Of a stretch of DNA of 64,000 nt, positions 1 through 8,936 are shown in pieces. Positions within the stretch are counted from its first letter, which is position 1; each line of letters opens with the position of its first letter. A model generated the notes under the pieces. That model ran no database searches. It had not been told where the DNA came from and saw nothing but the letters and a program-made list of their open reading frames with translations. A program made the translations under genes and the position numbers. Source of the stretch: Rhynchonema sp. JSB1_4 (lineage: Eukaryota > Nematoda > Chromadorea > Monhysterida > Xyalidae); the NCBI GenBank assembly GCA_030248065.1, contig JASAMV010000259.1, positions 1-64,000 of the forward strand. Direction: 5' to 3'.

Positions 1-1248
1 CCGACACCCAAGCATTGCAGGGGAGCAAAATTTTAGTCGATCAGAAAATGTAAAACGTTACGCCTTTTTATACGTGTTAGGGATGATAAGGGGCAAAATA
101 AAATAGCTCTTTTTTTCGACATTTTCGCCGAAAGGGAACTTGAAATGTTTTTAACGAGGAGCAGCGCCGATTTTTTGGAAATATGAGGTGGGAAAAACAC
201 CAACTTTGCGTCTGAAAAGCACAAAATCATTCGTCATTGGGGTTATGAAAGAGGTAAACAATCGTAACCACCACCTCAGGTATTAGGTCCAGCCTGTGGT
301 CATGAACCAGGGACATGGTCATGGACCAGGAGGGGGCAAGTTCTGAAAGTTATACTTGCGTATTTTTCCGCAAAATATATTTTTGGAAAAAAAACCGTTT
401 TTTTTCCGGAAAAAAAACCGTTTTTTTCCAAATATTTTTCCAGTACTTAAGGGTACCCATAGTCCAAAAACGCCTATTTTGGAGAAAATTTTGTCGGGAA
501 ATGGCCTGAAACAGGCTAAAAATGCACTTGGAGATTAAAAAGTGCTCATTTTGAACTGTTTAGCACCGATTTACATTGGTTTTGACAACATCCTTTCGCA
601 ACCTTTGAAAATATTTCGGAAATTTTTGGAAAAAAACCGTTTTTTTTCCAAAAGTTGCCACTTGGAAAAATTTCCGGAAAAATAAAAACGTATTTTTCCG
701 GGCCTCGGAAAAAAAACGGTTTTTTTTCGGTTTTTTTTCCGGAAAAAAAACGGTTTTTTTTCCGGCCCGCAAGTATACTGAAAGTTGTTCCTGCCTAGCG
801 CTTTTTCCATTGTAAAAAGTCATTTTTGGCTTCCCTGAAATCCGTCGACTTCTAATCCAAAATCAAGTGTACGCGCAGAACTCTGGCTTATTTTGCTCGC
901 CTGAACCGCAATTTCACTGAGGAATACTTGACGCCGAAGCGCGCGATATTTAGATTCTTTGATTTTCAGATTTTCGAAATTGAAAAAATAATTTGAGTCG
1001 TTAAAACACACGTTTCCTGAAATTCTGAAACCGAAATACTATCAACCCGACACCCACACACCACGAAAAACCCAAACACCGACACCTCCCTCCCGCACCC
1101 TACTCACAGCAGCAACGTTTAGCCTAGTCCTTCTCCGTTATCCAGCTACCACAGGAATTCATGGTTATGAATGGCCATCACTGTGTTCTCAAAAAATGAT
1201 GCGTACACGCGTCTCAAAAAAACTTTAAAAGTACACGTTAAAATTTAC
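1..1248. other. Non-coding stretch left of the ORC3 exons
   Basis: Apart from the MITE at 351-777 and fragments of a GTGTCGG-type repeat (position 1 and about 1045-1100, seen as CCGACACCC), nothing is recognisable. A 55-codon open stretch on the minus strand at 820-985 has no family match and no donor site. If ORC3 continues here, its exons are short or beyond the edge. Confidence 0.5.
351..777 (+). mobile_element. hAT-like MITE, TATACTTGCG family (copy 1)
   Basis: A 427-bp element has ends TATACTTGCG and CGCAAGTATA and a perfect 8-bp target duplication, CTGAAAGT (343-350 and 778-785). Internally it alternates A-runs and T-runs around ACCG/CGGT (AAAAAACCGTTTTTTTT), making nested palindromes, around a single-copy middle (AAATGGCCTGAAACAGGC, CACCGATTTACATTGG). 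An 8-bp duplication is the hAT hallmark. It encodes nothing. Confidence 0.8.
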
Positions 1249-1353
1249 CAATCGATGCATTGCGAGCAAGACCGGACCGAGGCATTCATTGAAATCAGTG
1301 ATGTCATCCATCCACTCGGCGTAGCAAGAGGCAAAATCGTGTTTTTCACCGGA
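1249..1353 (-). CDS. ORC3: ORC3 exon, last one found
   Basis: A 105-nt exon (35 codons, phase 0) follows TGCATTTTCAG and ends at TTG|GTAAAT. It encodes SGEKHDFASCYAEWMDDITD then FNECLGPVLLAMHRL, which fits the helical region after RLPSF in ORC3 (...LLENLHVYHMNYFLVLRCLHKF). No convincing next exon was seen in positions 1-1248. Confidence 0.65.
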
Positions 1354-4300
1354 CTGAAAAATGCAGGCGAACGTTGTTAGTTTATCATCCGACAGAAAGA
1401 AACTGAATTCGGCGACTGCAAACAAAACGCACTTTTTCGAGCTCTTCGAAATAATTCCCAACGGAAGGCAATTGTCTAATAACCGCCTCATCCGCTGGTT
1501 TCGGCCGCTCATAACTAAACACCACAGGTACCACAGCGCGCTCAAAGTGCGTCAACAACGATAGATGCAGAGCAGCGAAGAAATCATCGAGTGAATGCGT
1601 CTCGTTGGTGAAACGACGACGGAGAAATTTGAATAGATCGGCCGATACGTTGAATGGCATGCGAGTGGATGACTGCAAACGGTTTGCTCCTGATATGTAT
1701 TCCTGATATGCAAACGTTAGTCTTCAGGGTTTCGTTTGACGTCTTGAGGTAGGGTTTATTGAATATATATCGTCATGGTCACCCCATCGCCCCAAACAAA
1801 CGCAAGTTAGACACAAAAATGAAAATGAGAATAGTTCGTTGTGGGATGCGTTCGCACCGTGCAGTACACGCTGGCCCGGGTGAGGCCAAAAACTTCAAAA
1901 AAACACAGAAAGCAAATCTGACTAGACCGACTTTCGAATTAATGAACATATCAATGAGCAGCTGGTCGAAACTGGCCGACAACGGAGTCAATGACACGCT
2001 CGTCGGTTGCATTTGCGACAAAACATCAGCACTTAGCAGTTCGGCCAACGACCGGCGGCAACCCAGAATGGTGGGGATCTAAAAAAAATAATTCGCGTTT
2101 TGTTGCCACGATCAACCAGAAACAAAATAGAGCCAGAACCCACAGAATGACGACAACATAAATCCAACACGCCATTCATGTGATCAGCAGGCCATCGATC
2201 GCAACAGTCGATTTGCACAACCTAAATTTAAAATGTCGTGAATAATTCGTGCCGGGAAGACTCATTATAAACAAAACGGATTAACCGGATTTACCAGACT
2301 GAACGAATTTTTGCGTGCTGGGGGAAGACTCAACGGAACCCAGCTGGAATTTGGTTTTGAAACAAGGCTTGAGCTTAGGCTTAGGCCTACATTTATACTT
2401 GCGGGCCGAAAAAAACCGTTTTTTTCCGAGGCCCGGAAAAATACGTTAAGTGGCAACTTTTGGAAAAAAACGGTTTTTTTTCAAAAATTTCCGAAATATT
2501 TTCAAAGGGGACGAAAGGATGTTGTCAAAACCAATGTAAATCGGTGCTAAACAGTTCAAAATGAGCACTTTTTAATCTCCAAGTGCATTTTTAGCCCGTT
2601 TCAGGCCATTTCCCGACAAAATTTTATCCAAAATTGGCGTTTTTGGACCATGGGTATCCTTAAGTACTGGAAAAATATTTGGAAAAAAACGGTTTTTTTT
2701 CGGAAAAAAACGGTTTTTTCCAAAAATATATTTTGCGGAAAAATACGCAAGTATACCTACGTTTACGCATATATTTAAGCTTGAGTCTTGGCCTAGGTTT
2801 GAACTTAGGCGGAATACACGCGGAGCACATAATACAAACAACATGCACAATGTCTTCCTGGGAAACGGCTCATAAATTACGGGGATTCTGTTTAAAGGTG
2901 CTGGTTAACAACCCTTCGACCGCGCTTGATCTTGGGGGGTAGCATATATAAACAAAGTTTGGATATCGTGTTACTCGACCCTAATCTGGCAAGCCGATTG
3001 GTTGCTTCCTGATGTTTCACGGCCACGTTGAAGTTTGCCCCTGGTGAAACAAACCGAAAAAATTTGAAACGCTGCTGTGACACGAATAGGGTGTTTCAAA
3101 GTTTGATACTGGAGTGACAGCAACCTCCAACATTGTGGCGAAAACCGCAATGCACAATAGCTATTGAAACGTCCGCATTGTTGAATAAAAAAATAAAAGG
3201 TTAAAGAAACCTGGCCATTTTTTGTTAGGATTTTCTACTCGTATAATTTTAAGCATCTGTGGTGAATGAAATAAGTTGTCAATTACAAATAAAAATCCTC
3301 TAATTATTAAGATTTTTGTTTATGCTTCCCAGTTTTCAAAACCCTACACAGCTCACACAATGTTTACCACAACATGCGCAAGGCAGCCATTCCACAGCGC
3401 ACACACAACGACAACACACAGCCGGTAGCGACAACACAGTAATGTTTCACTGCTGGCAAGCTTTGGCCAGGTTTCTGAAACCTTTTATTTTTTTATTCAA
3501 CAATGCGGACGTTTCAATAGCTATTGTGCATTGCGGTTTTCGCCACAATGTTGGAGGTTGCTGTCACTCCAGTATCAAACTTTGAAACAGCCTATTCGTG
3601 TCACAGCAGCATTTCAAATTTTTTCGGACTTTTTCACCAGGGGCAAACTTTAACGTGGCCGTGAAACATCAGGAAGCAACCAATCGGTTCGCCAGATTAG
3701 GGTCGAGTAACACGATGTTCAAACTTTGGTAAAATATACTACCCCCCAAGATCAAGCGCGGTCGAAGGGTTGTTAACCAGCACCTTTAAGCCGCTTTATT
3801 TTCAAATCCATAATGAGACTTCCCTTCCCTCCGGTCCGGAGCCTCTGCAGGATGAACGGATTACAATAGTAATGAGTCTTCCATCAACCGGATAATTCGC
3901 TAATTACAATTTTGATTGACGCAGCACGAACCGTAATTTTGGAAATGTTTTTCATTCCTGTGTCACCAGTTCTGCTGTGGACCTTTTGTTTCCGTTTCGT
4001 AGTTTCTTTCAAGGCAAGAGTCGAAGATTTAGAATTGCCACAACGATCCTGAAATATGATGAAGGCAGTGTGGAGGCAATTATTCCTCAAGTTATTGTTT
4101 GTAATCGAGCGGTCGAAACACAAGTGCATTCCTTATAGTACGTTAAAACACCTAAATTTTTTTTGAACTTATGCCATAAATCAGGTACGACTTACCAAAA
4201 TAGTTTGTAACACACTCGCCAGAGAGCCGCCGGGGAAGGCACGAAATCTGAGCAGATCAAGGGTCGTGTTTCCGCTTCGTTCAACTTCGTAGTCAAGCAG

Positions 4301-4720
4301 ATGCTGTTCGACACCGTTGAAAACATTGTCAAAATCACACGTACTCTCGGATAAATGCAGAACGAGCGACAGATGCTGCTTGTCAGTAGCAACAGTGTGT
4401 GAGATCGAAACTATGTTATCAGAAAACTGATCCACAGCAGTTAACAGTGTGTTATTTTGGGTCAAAAGCACCGCCGAATATTTATCGTGCAACGCTTGCT
4501 CGAACGTGCGCCACACGTTGTCGCGGTTCGGTGCGGCAACATTGGACCTCGCTTTGGCCTGATTCTTTTGCGATTTATTTGCCGTTTTATGCTGGCCATC
4601 CTCAAATGAGGGTGGAAATGAATTCCAGAATTTTAACCTTGTTCCCGTCAAATGTTCTAACGGTACTGATGGCAAAGATTGTTCGTTGCCGCCAGTGGCA
4701 CACGTCAAACTGGTCATGAT
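1249..4720 (-). CDS. ORC3: Origin recognition complex subunit 3 (ORC3), N-terminal half, spliced, partial
   Basis: ORC3 is a core subunit of the origin recognition complex, which marks replication origins in the nucleus and loads the MCM helicase. Six exons on the minus strand (4196-4720, 3983-4048, 2144-2221, 1932-2078, 1433-1672, 1249-1353) join in phase 0 at every junction and give about 386 residues; animal ORC3 is about 700, so roughly half is here. The diagnostic stretch is in the fifth exon: MPFNVSADLFKFL, then DDFFAALHLSLLTHF, then IRQLPSVGNYFEELEK, which follows vertebrate ORC3 (FPFKIN..., IKGLQLSLLEHFYSQPL, IRRLPSFRRYVEK) in order and spacing. Earlier exons match the ORC3 ATPase-like core (a VV-I strand, an IPTILG strand). 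The identification rests on my recollection of the family, not on a search. Transposons fill the introns. The rest of the gene should lie below position 1249 or outside the window. Confidence 0.82.
1433..1672 (-). CDS. ORC3: ORC3 exon, most conserved segment
   Basis: A 240-nt exon (80 codons) runs from the acceptor GTTTGCAG to the donor AAA|GTGCGT. It encodes SSTRMPFNVSADLFKFLRRR, DDFFAALHLSLLTHF and IRQLPSVGNYFEELEK. It is the strongest evidence that this gene is ORC3. The following intron is only 78 nt and has a good branch site (ACTAAC). Confidence 0.8.
1932..2078 (-). CDS. ORC3: ORC3 exon
   Basis: A 147-nt exon follows the acceptor TTTTTTTAG and encodes 49 residues beginning IPTILGCRRSLAELLSADVL and ending LLIDMFINSK. 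This follows the ORC3 segment FPLILIFGIATSP...LLPHAVSSLL...LDKLLL. The donor (AAA|GTCGGT) is non-ideal, but the phase matches the next exon exactly. Confidence 0.7.
2144..2221 (-). CDS. ORC3: ORC3 exon
   Basis: This 78-nt exon (26 codons, phase 0 to 0) lies after the acceptor AAATTTAG and before the donor TCT|GTGGGT. It encodes VVQIDCCDRWPADHMNGVLD and six more residues, which fits the ORC3 Walker-B-like strand region (vertebrate VVVILKDMESF ... VLQDFIII). Phase and order with neighbours are consistent. Confidence 0.65.
2394..2755 (-). mobile_element. hAT-like MITE, TATACTTGCG family (copy 2, inverted)
   Basis: The ends read TATACTTGCG and CGCAAGTATA. The 8-bp flanks are CCTACATT and CCTACGTT (7 of 8 identical). 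The interior is the same as the copy at 351-777 in opposite orientation: blocks of AAAAACCGTTTTTT, a middle segment with AAGTGCATTTTTAGCC, and further AACCG blocks. It lies within the ORC3 intron. There is no coding capacity. Confidence 0.75.
2896..3785. mobile_element. Foldback element flanked by TTAA (piggyBac-like MITE)
   Basis: An 890-bp element sits in the ORC3 intron. Its ends are AGGTGCTGGTTAACAACCC (left) and the reverse complement (right), with TTAA immediately outside both. Inverted arms of about 320 bp run to about 3215 on the left and start near 3460 on the right; they are highly similar, with a single-copy centre of about 250 bp rich in CAC/CAA. TTAA duplication is typical of piggyBac-type transposition. 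There is no transposase inside. The long, little-diverged arms suggest a recent insertion. Confidence 0.7.
3983..4048 (-). CDS. ORC3: ORC3 exon
   Basis: A 66-nt exon lies between the acceptor CATATTTCAG and the donor AAAAG|GTCCAC and encodes 22 residues beginning DRCGNSKSS. It keeps phase 0 on both sides. It corresponds to a variable linker of ORC3, so the evidence is mainly splice sites and phase. The donor is weak. Confidence 0.5.
4196..4720 (-). CDS. ORC3: ORC3 exon with likely start codon
   Basis: This 525-nt exon starts after the acceptor TTATTTCAG and ends at the donor TTG|GTAAGT. The first in-frame ATG (4715-4717) lies three bases inside the exon and is the likely start, though an upstream coding exon cannot be excluded because the frame is open to the acceptor. 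Residues about 65-105 (VWRTFEQALHDKY...) and the stretch LSLVLHLSESTCDFDNVF correspond to the N-terminal ORC3 region that has ALVLGVNVTDHDLTF in vertebrates. Codon 1 to about 60 is low complexity and poorly conserved. Confidence 0.75.
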
Positions 4721-4908
4721 CTGAAATAATTTGTATATACATGCTACCGGCCATCGGAAGGATGGACTGACCTACGAATGAAAAAACCGTCATTTTTCTG
4801 GAAAAATGTCGGAAATTTTTGGCGAATTGTGTTTTCCGAGACATTTATCCAAGTGTACTGGAATGGAACAAGCGCAAGGCGTCTTCAAAATACGTGTATT
4901 TAATTGAC

Positions 4909-6111
4909 CAGTACAGTTCCTGGTGGGGATGGGGAAGAGGGTGCCCTCGGGTTCATTATATTCCCTCCGGTGGTACGTTACCCCATCTACTCCTCTCCCT
5001 CTGAGTCAGAGGTCGCAATCGGGTCGCGATTTTGGGCTTTTGGCTCAGGCCGGGCCGGAGATTTGGAGGGTCGGGCCGAGCCGGGCCGGGCACCCCGGCC
5101 CGAAGCTTCTGAAGTGACTTACTTTACTGAAAAAGTAGGGATTTTTTGCCAAAAATACTAAAATTTCTGACAGATTCGGCAAGTAAGTGATCAGTATTGT
5201 CTATCTGACGACTTTTTCATGGAAAACAATGAATTTTCAACCAAAAAATAGGTTCAAAAAAATCCCAAAAATTATTACAAAAATTGGGTTGAGCCAAAAA
5301 TTCGGGCCCGGCCGGAGATTTGGGGGTTCGGGCCGGGCCGGACCGGGCCTGCCAAACCCGGCCCGATTGCGACCTCTGCTCTGGGTACACTATCTCCCCC
5401 AATTTTTGCCTAACTATAGTAAAGAAAACTAGGCAAATTTCGGCCTAAACTAGGCATTTTCAGGCCCAAAATGGGTCAAGGTTATACTGGCGGAAAAACC
5501 GGTTTTTTATATTTCATGAAAAAAAACCGAAAAAAAACGAAAAAAAACCGATAAGGAACCGCAGTGTATAAGGACAGGGGAAGCAAAAATAAGGTATTTT
5601 TGACACAGCAATGTTAGCACAGACACTACAGTGGTGCCTATGGGTGTTTTTGATGCTTATTGTGACTAAAATAGTTGAAACAAGCCACATTGACATCGCC
5701 CGCGCTCGGCCAAAGTTGTTCTGAACAAAAATATTTCCCAACTTCTGTCAAAAATTCGAACATTTCGTGAAAAAAGACCAATGTTTCCCGGAGTGGAGGC
5801 TGAGGTTTTTTTCGGTTTCTTTTCACGTCCCAGATGGACCCGGTTTCTTTTCGGTTTTTTTTTCAGTGAAAAAAAAACGGTTTTTTCCATCGTCATCGTT
5901 TTTTCTATCGTCAAGGTTGAAAAATTGTCAAAAGATATTTTTTAGATAGAATTTTTTTTCCAAAAAAGAGCAAAAATAGGTCAAATTTTTCACCTCAAAA
6001 AGTGACTTTTTCCTGAATTTGGGTCTTCCCCCTCGGGTACACAATCCCTCCCCCCCCCCCGAATAAAGTCGGGGTTCCGCTATCTCCACCTCCGGACCAG
6101 GAACTACACTG
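4909..6111. mobile_element. hAT-like element, CAGTACAGTTCCTGG family, with nested insertion
   Basis: The ends are CAGTACAGTTCCTGG (4909) and CCAGGAACTACACTG (to 6111). The flanks TAATTGAC and TTAATGAC are only roughly alike, so the duplication is uncertain. Subterminal copies of CTATCTCCCCC are seen on both sides. A second element is nested at 5007-5378. The rest is AT-rich with AAAACCGAAAAAAAACG and TTTTTTCGG palindromes. No ORF of note. Confidence 0.6.
5007..5378 (+). mobile_element. hAT-like MITE, CAGAGGTCGCAATCGGG family (GGCCCGG arrays), intact copy
   Basis: A 372-bp element has perfect 14-bp inverted ends (CAGAGGTCGCAATC / GATTGCGACCTCTG) and flanks CTCTGAGT and CTCTGGGT (7 of 8). GGGCCGG/CCGGCCC runs form both subterminal arms; the centre holds TTCTGACAGATTCGGCAAG and TCTGACGACTTTTTCATGG. 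A second, interrupted copy is at 6162-8313. Confidence 0.8.
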
Positions 6112-6702
6112 TTAATGACCAAAACATTTGAAAGCTGCCAGTGCCAACGTGAAGCTCAGAACAGAGGTCGCAATCGGGCCGGGTTTGGCCGGCCCGGCCC
6201 GAGCTCCCAAATCTCCGGCCCGGCCCGGCCCGACCCGAACCCCCAAATCTCCGGCCCGGCCCGAATTTTTGACTCAGATTTTAACCCAATTTTTGTCATA
6301 ATTTTTGCGATTTTTGAATCAATCTTTTTGGTTGAATATTTATTGTTTTCCATGAAAAAGTCGTCAGATAGACAATACTGATCACCAGTGGTGTGGCTAC
6401 CCAGGCGTGCAATCAACCTACTTTACCACCAGAAAGGCCTGCAATCAACCTACCTACTGTTGTACCGGCCGAGCTAGGTGAGGGAACAAAATTTTTTATG
6501 TCTAAATTTTGATGAAAATGCACTCTAAAACGCTAATTTCACGCGCAGCGCGCGATTTTTCGCCTATTTGGAGTGAAAAATATCGATTTTATTCATACCA
6601 TTTTGAGTTAAAAATAGCAACCTACTATACCCAGCCGGGGCGGGGCCGGGGGGCGGCGACCTACCTACTACTGTACCAGGATGGCGCGTCAATCTATCTA
6701 CC

Positions 6703-7118
6703 CAATGGTGTGGCTGGGGGGGCGGGGGGGGGGGGGGGGGGTCCCCCCAAGGTACAGTAGGTAGGTTGCCGCCCCTCGCCTGGTACAGTAGGTAGGTTGC
6801 CGCCCCTCCCCTGGTACAGTAGGTAGGTTGCCGCCCCGCCTAACTTTTCACCCAAAACATTCATTTTTGGCTTAAAATTGCATAAAATTAGCATATTTGT
6901 CTGCAAATAGGCGAAAAATCGCGCGCTGCGCGCGAAATTAGTGTTTTAGGCCACATTTTCTTCAGTATTTAGACATAAAAAATTTCGGTTTCCAGATGAT
7001 TCCCCGCCCCAAGTGGTACGACCCCCCCCCTAGCTCGGCTGGTACAGTAGGTAGGTTGCCGGCCCGCATTTTGGGTGGTACAGTAGGTTGCCGCCCCGCC
7101 TGGGTAGCTACACCACTG
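6703..7118. mobile_element. hAT-like MITE with GTAGGTAGGTTGC array, nested
   Basis: The ends are CAATGGTGTGGCT and AGCTACACCACTG with a perfect 8-bp duplication TATCTACC (6695-6702 and 7119-7126). Inside are about five copies of GGTACAGTAGGTAGGTTGCC, a GC palindrome (CGCGCGCTGCGCGCG near 6920) and a long G run at the left end. It sits inside the 6386-8150 element. Confidence 0.75.
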
Positions 7119-7163
7119 TATCTACCTACTAACCTGCTGTACCTGCTAGGGGGGACCCCCACC

Positions 7164-7626
7164 CAGTGTTGGAGGTGGGGGGGGGGGGGGGGGGGGGGGG
7201 TAGCCCCCCCCCCCAGTACAGTAGGTATCCCCCCCTCGCCTGGTACAGTAGGTATCCCCCCCGATGTTTGGTATGGTACAGTAGGTATCCCCCCCGATTT
7301 TCACCCCGGTACAGTAGTATCCCCCCCGATTTTGCCTAAAATGCCATTTTTAGGCCTAAAATGGCCGAAATTAGGCAAAATCAGTGTGTTTTTCCTCAAA
7401 TTACCCGAAATTCGCGCGCTACGCGCCCAAATACTACGTTTTCACGATTCCACACATAATAAACACATAAAAAATTTTCACCCCAAAAACCCCCCTAACC
7501 CCCCCCGAACCCCCCCCCCTAGGTACATAACCCCCCCCAGGCCATCGGCTCTGGTACAGTAGGTATCCCCCCCTCTCCGAGCGCGGTACAGTAGGTATCC
7601 CCCCCTCCAGAGTACCTCCAACACTG
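7164..7626. mobile_element. hAT-like MITE with GGTACAGTAGGTATCC array, nested
   Basis: The 13-bp inverted ends CAGTGTTGGAGGT / ACCTCCAACACTG are perfect, as is the 8-bp duplication CCCCCACC (7156-7163 and 7627-7634). CAGTGTTGG is a textbook hAT-type end. The inside has about seven copies of GGTACAGTAGGTATCCCCCC, a GC palindrome (CGCGCGCTACGCGC near 7413) and TTTTTAGGCCTAAAATGG. It is non-coding. Confidence 0.8.
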
Positions 7627-7669
7627 CCCCCACCCCCCCCCCCCCCCCCGGGTAGTACTTGGTCAGGGT

Positions 7670-8075
7670 GTTGACGATAGATAGATTGGGACCCGAAATG
7701 TATTGACGATAGATAGATAACCCAAGTCCGAAATCTGGGGGGGTCGACCCAAACTTGTTGACGATAGATAGATGGTGGGGGGGGGTCGCCAAAAATCAAG
7801 GTATAGTATAGTGTATTAAGTACGTAATAATGTTTAAATATTAATGAAAATGCACTTAGATGTACTAAATCCGCGCGTAGCGCGCGATTTTTTGCCTATT
7901 TAGGGCAAAAAATACCGATTTTGAGCCATTTTGAGTCAAAAATGTCAATTTTGGGTTCGAAGAAATGTGTTGACGATAGATAGATTGTTCCCAGAATTTG
8001 TTGACGATAGATAGATTTGCCCATAAGTGTTGACGATAGATAGATGAAATCAAAAAGTGTTGACGATAGATAGAT
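7670..8075 (+). repeat. Array of GTTGACGATAGATAGAT, copy 1
   Basis: Seven copies of the 17-bp motif GTTGACGATAGATAGAT (one with A first) start near 7671, 7704, 7758, 7969, 8000, 8028 and 8058. The long gap (7775-7968) holds the GC palindrome CGCGCGTAGCGCGCG and AATACCGATTTTGAGCC. The array begins after TAGTACTTGG and ends before CCAAGTACTA, so it is probably the body of a further hAT-type element whose CAGTG tip is lost. A second copy lies at 16932-17304. Confidence 0.85.
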
Positions 8076-8313
8076 GAATCTGGGGGGGGACCCCCCCCCC
8101 CACCCCCCCCCCCCCCCAAGTACTACCCTGGGCCCCCAGCCACACCATTGCTGATCACTTACTTGCCGAATCCGTCAGAAATTTTAGTGTTTTTGACAAA
8201 AGAATCCCTACTTTTTCAGTAAAATAAGTCACTTCAGAAGCTTCGGGCCGGGGTGCCCGGCCCGGCCGGAGCCAAAAGCCCAAAATCGCGGCCCGGCCCG
8301 ATTGCGACCTCTG

Positions 8314-8936
8314 GCATCTGGCACTGGCTGGCTCAAAACCAGTTTAGCTCGGCTTCGTCGGCAGCACAAAGCCTGCAGCGCCCAAATTCAAATTTTTTCG
8401 TCCTTGGCCATTCAGGCAGCTGGGCATGAGGATCACCGGGTGGAGGAGCAGGACATGATTGACCAGATCGTTGCACCAAAACTCAAGACCTATTCCTCCG
8501 AACACACGTTCTTTGTTAGGGGAGCAAATGTCGGGATCGGGCCGGCCCGGTCACCCGAATCTCCGACCCGGCCAGGCGGTCGAAGGACTCAAAGGCACTT
8601 TCCTAGAATATTCATTCTGTCCAGCAGTCCACACAAAGTTGGGGCTTTGCTTTTAGGCTTGACCTTGAGTTTTGGCTCCCACTTGCGTCAGGGTCAGGGG
8701 GTGGTGGGGTGTTCAAAGGAAAACGTGAGCCTAATTATAAAAATGGAAGGTTGTGACAGATTAATATTATCTATTAGTGGAAGACACCTAAGCCTGGGCC
8801 AAAAACAAAGCCTGAAAGAAACGCAAAAAGTGCCGGGCAGGGCAGAGTTGGGATGGGATAGCGCCGAGCAGAAAACCGCGAGCCGGAGGGGTGATCGGCC
8901 TCGAACTGGTCCGGTCGGCCCGAGGTCGCAACAGTG
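8314..8936. repeat. Degenerate GGCCCGG-type repeat
   Basis: The stretch contains decayed GGCCGGCCCGG and CCCGAATCTCCGACCCGG blocks near 8535-8580 and ends near GGCCCGAGGTCGCAAC (8918), which resembles the tip of the CAGAGGTCGCAATCGGG family. A long plus-strand open frame covers it but is compositional. No gene is supported. Confidence 0.4.

Larger units (their letters stand above)
6386..8150. mobile_element. hAT-like composite element, CARTGGTGTGGCT family
   Basis: This insertion has ends CAGTGGTGTGGCT and AGCCACACCATTG and a perfect 8-bp target duplication CTGATCAC (6378-6385 and 8151-8158), which fits the hAT preference nTnnnnAn. It contains two further insertions (6703-7118 and 7164-7626), a GTTGACGATAGATAGAT array (7670-8075) and several long G or C runs. 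Its left arm carries the CAACCTACCTACTGT motif. There is no transposase. Confidence 0.75.
6162..8313 (+). mobile_element. hAT-like MITE, CAGAGGTCGCAATCGGG family, interrupted copy
   Basis: The left half (6162-6385) and right half (8151-8313) of this element are separated by a 1765-bp insertion. The left half ends ...GACAATACTGATCAC and the right half resumes ...CTGATCACTTACTTGCC, exactly as the intact copy at 5007-5378 reads across. Removing the insertion and one duplication leaves about 379 bp, nearly the length of the intact copy. The ends match the family perfectly. The 8-bp flanks (GCTCAGAA, GCATCTGG) do not match. Confidence 0.75.

Noticed and set aside
820..1011. ORC3 continuation exon (KIKESKYRALRRQ...)
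   Set aside because: Basic helical look, but no donor, no phase match and no convincing similarity to the ORC3 C-terminal half.
6996..7562. 188-codon Gly/Pro-rich plus-strand open frame
   Set aside because: It is translation of poly-G/poly-C runs and GGTACAGTAGGTATCC arrays within nested MITEs.
7670..8075. CRISPR-like array (17-bp repeats with spacers)
   Set aside because: The context is a eukaryotic transposon array, spacers recur with the same sequence at a second locus, and no cas genes exist.
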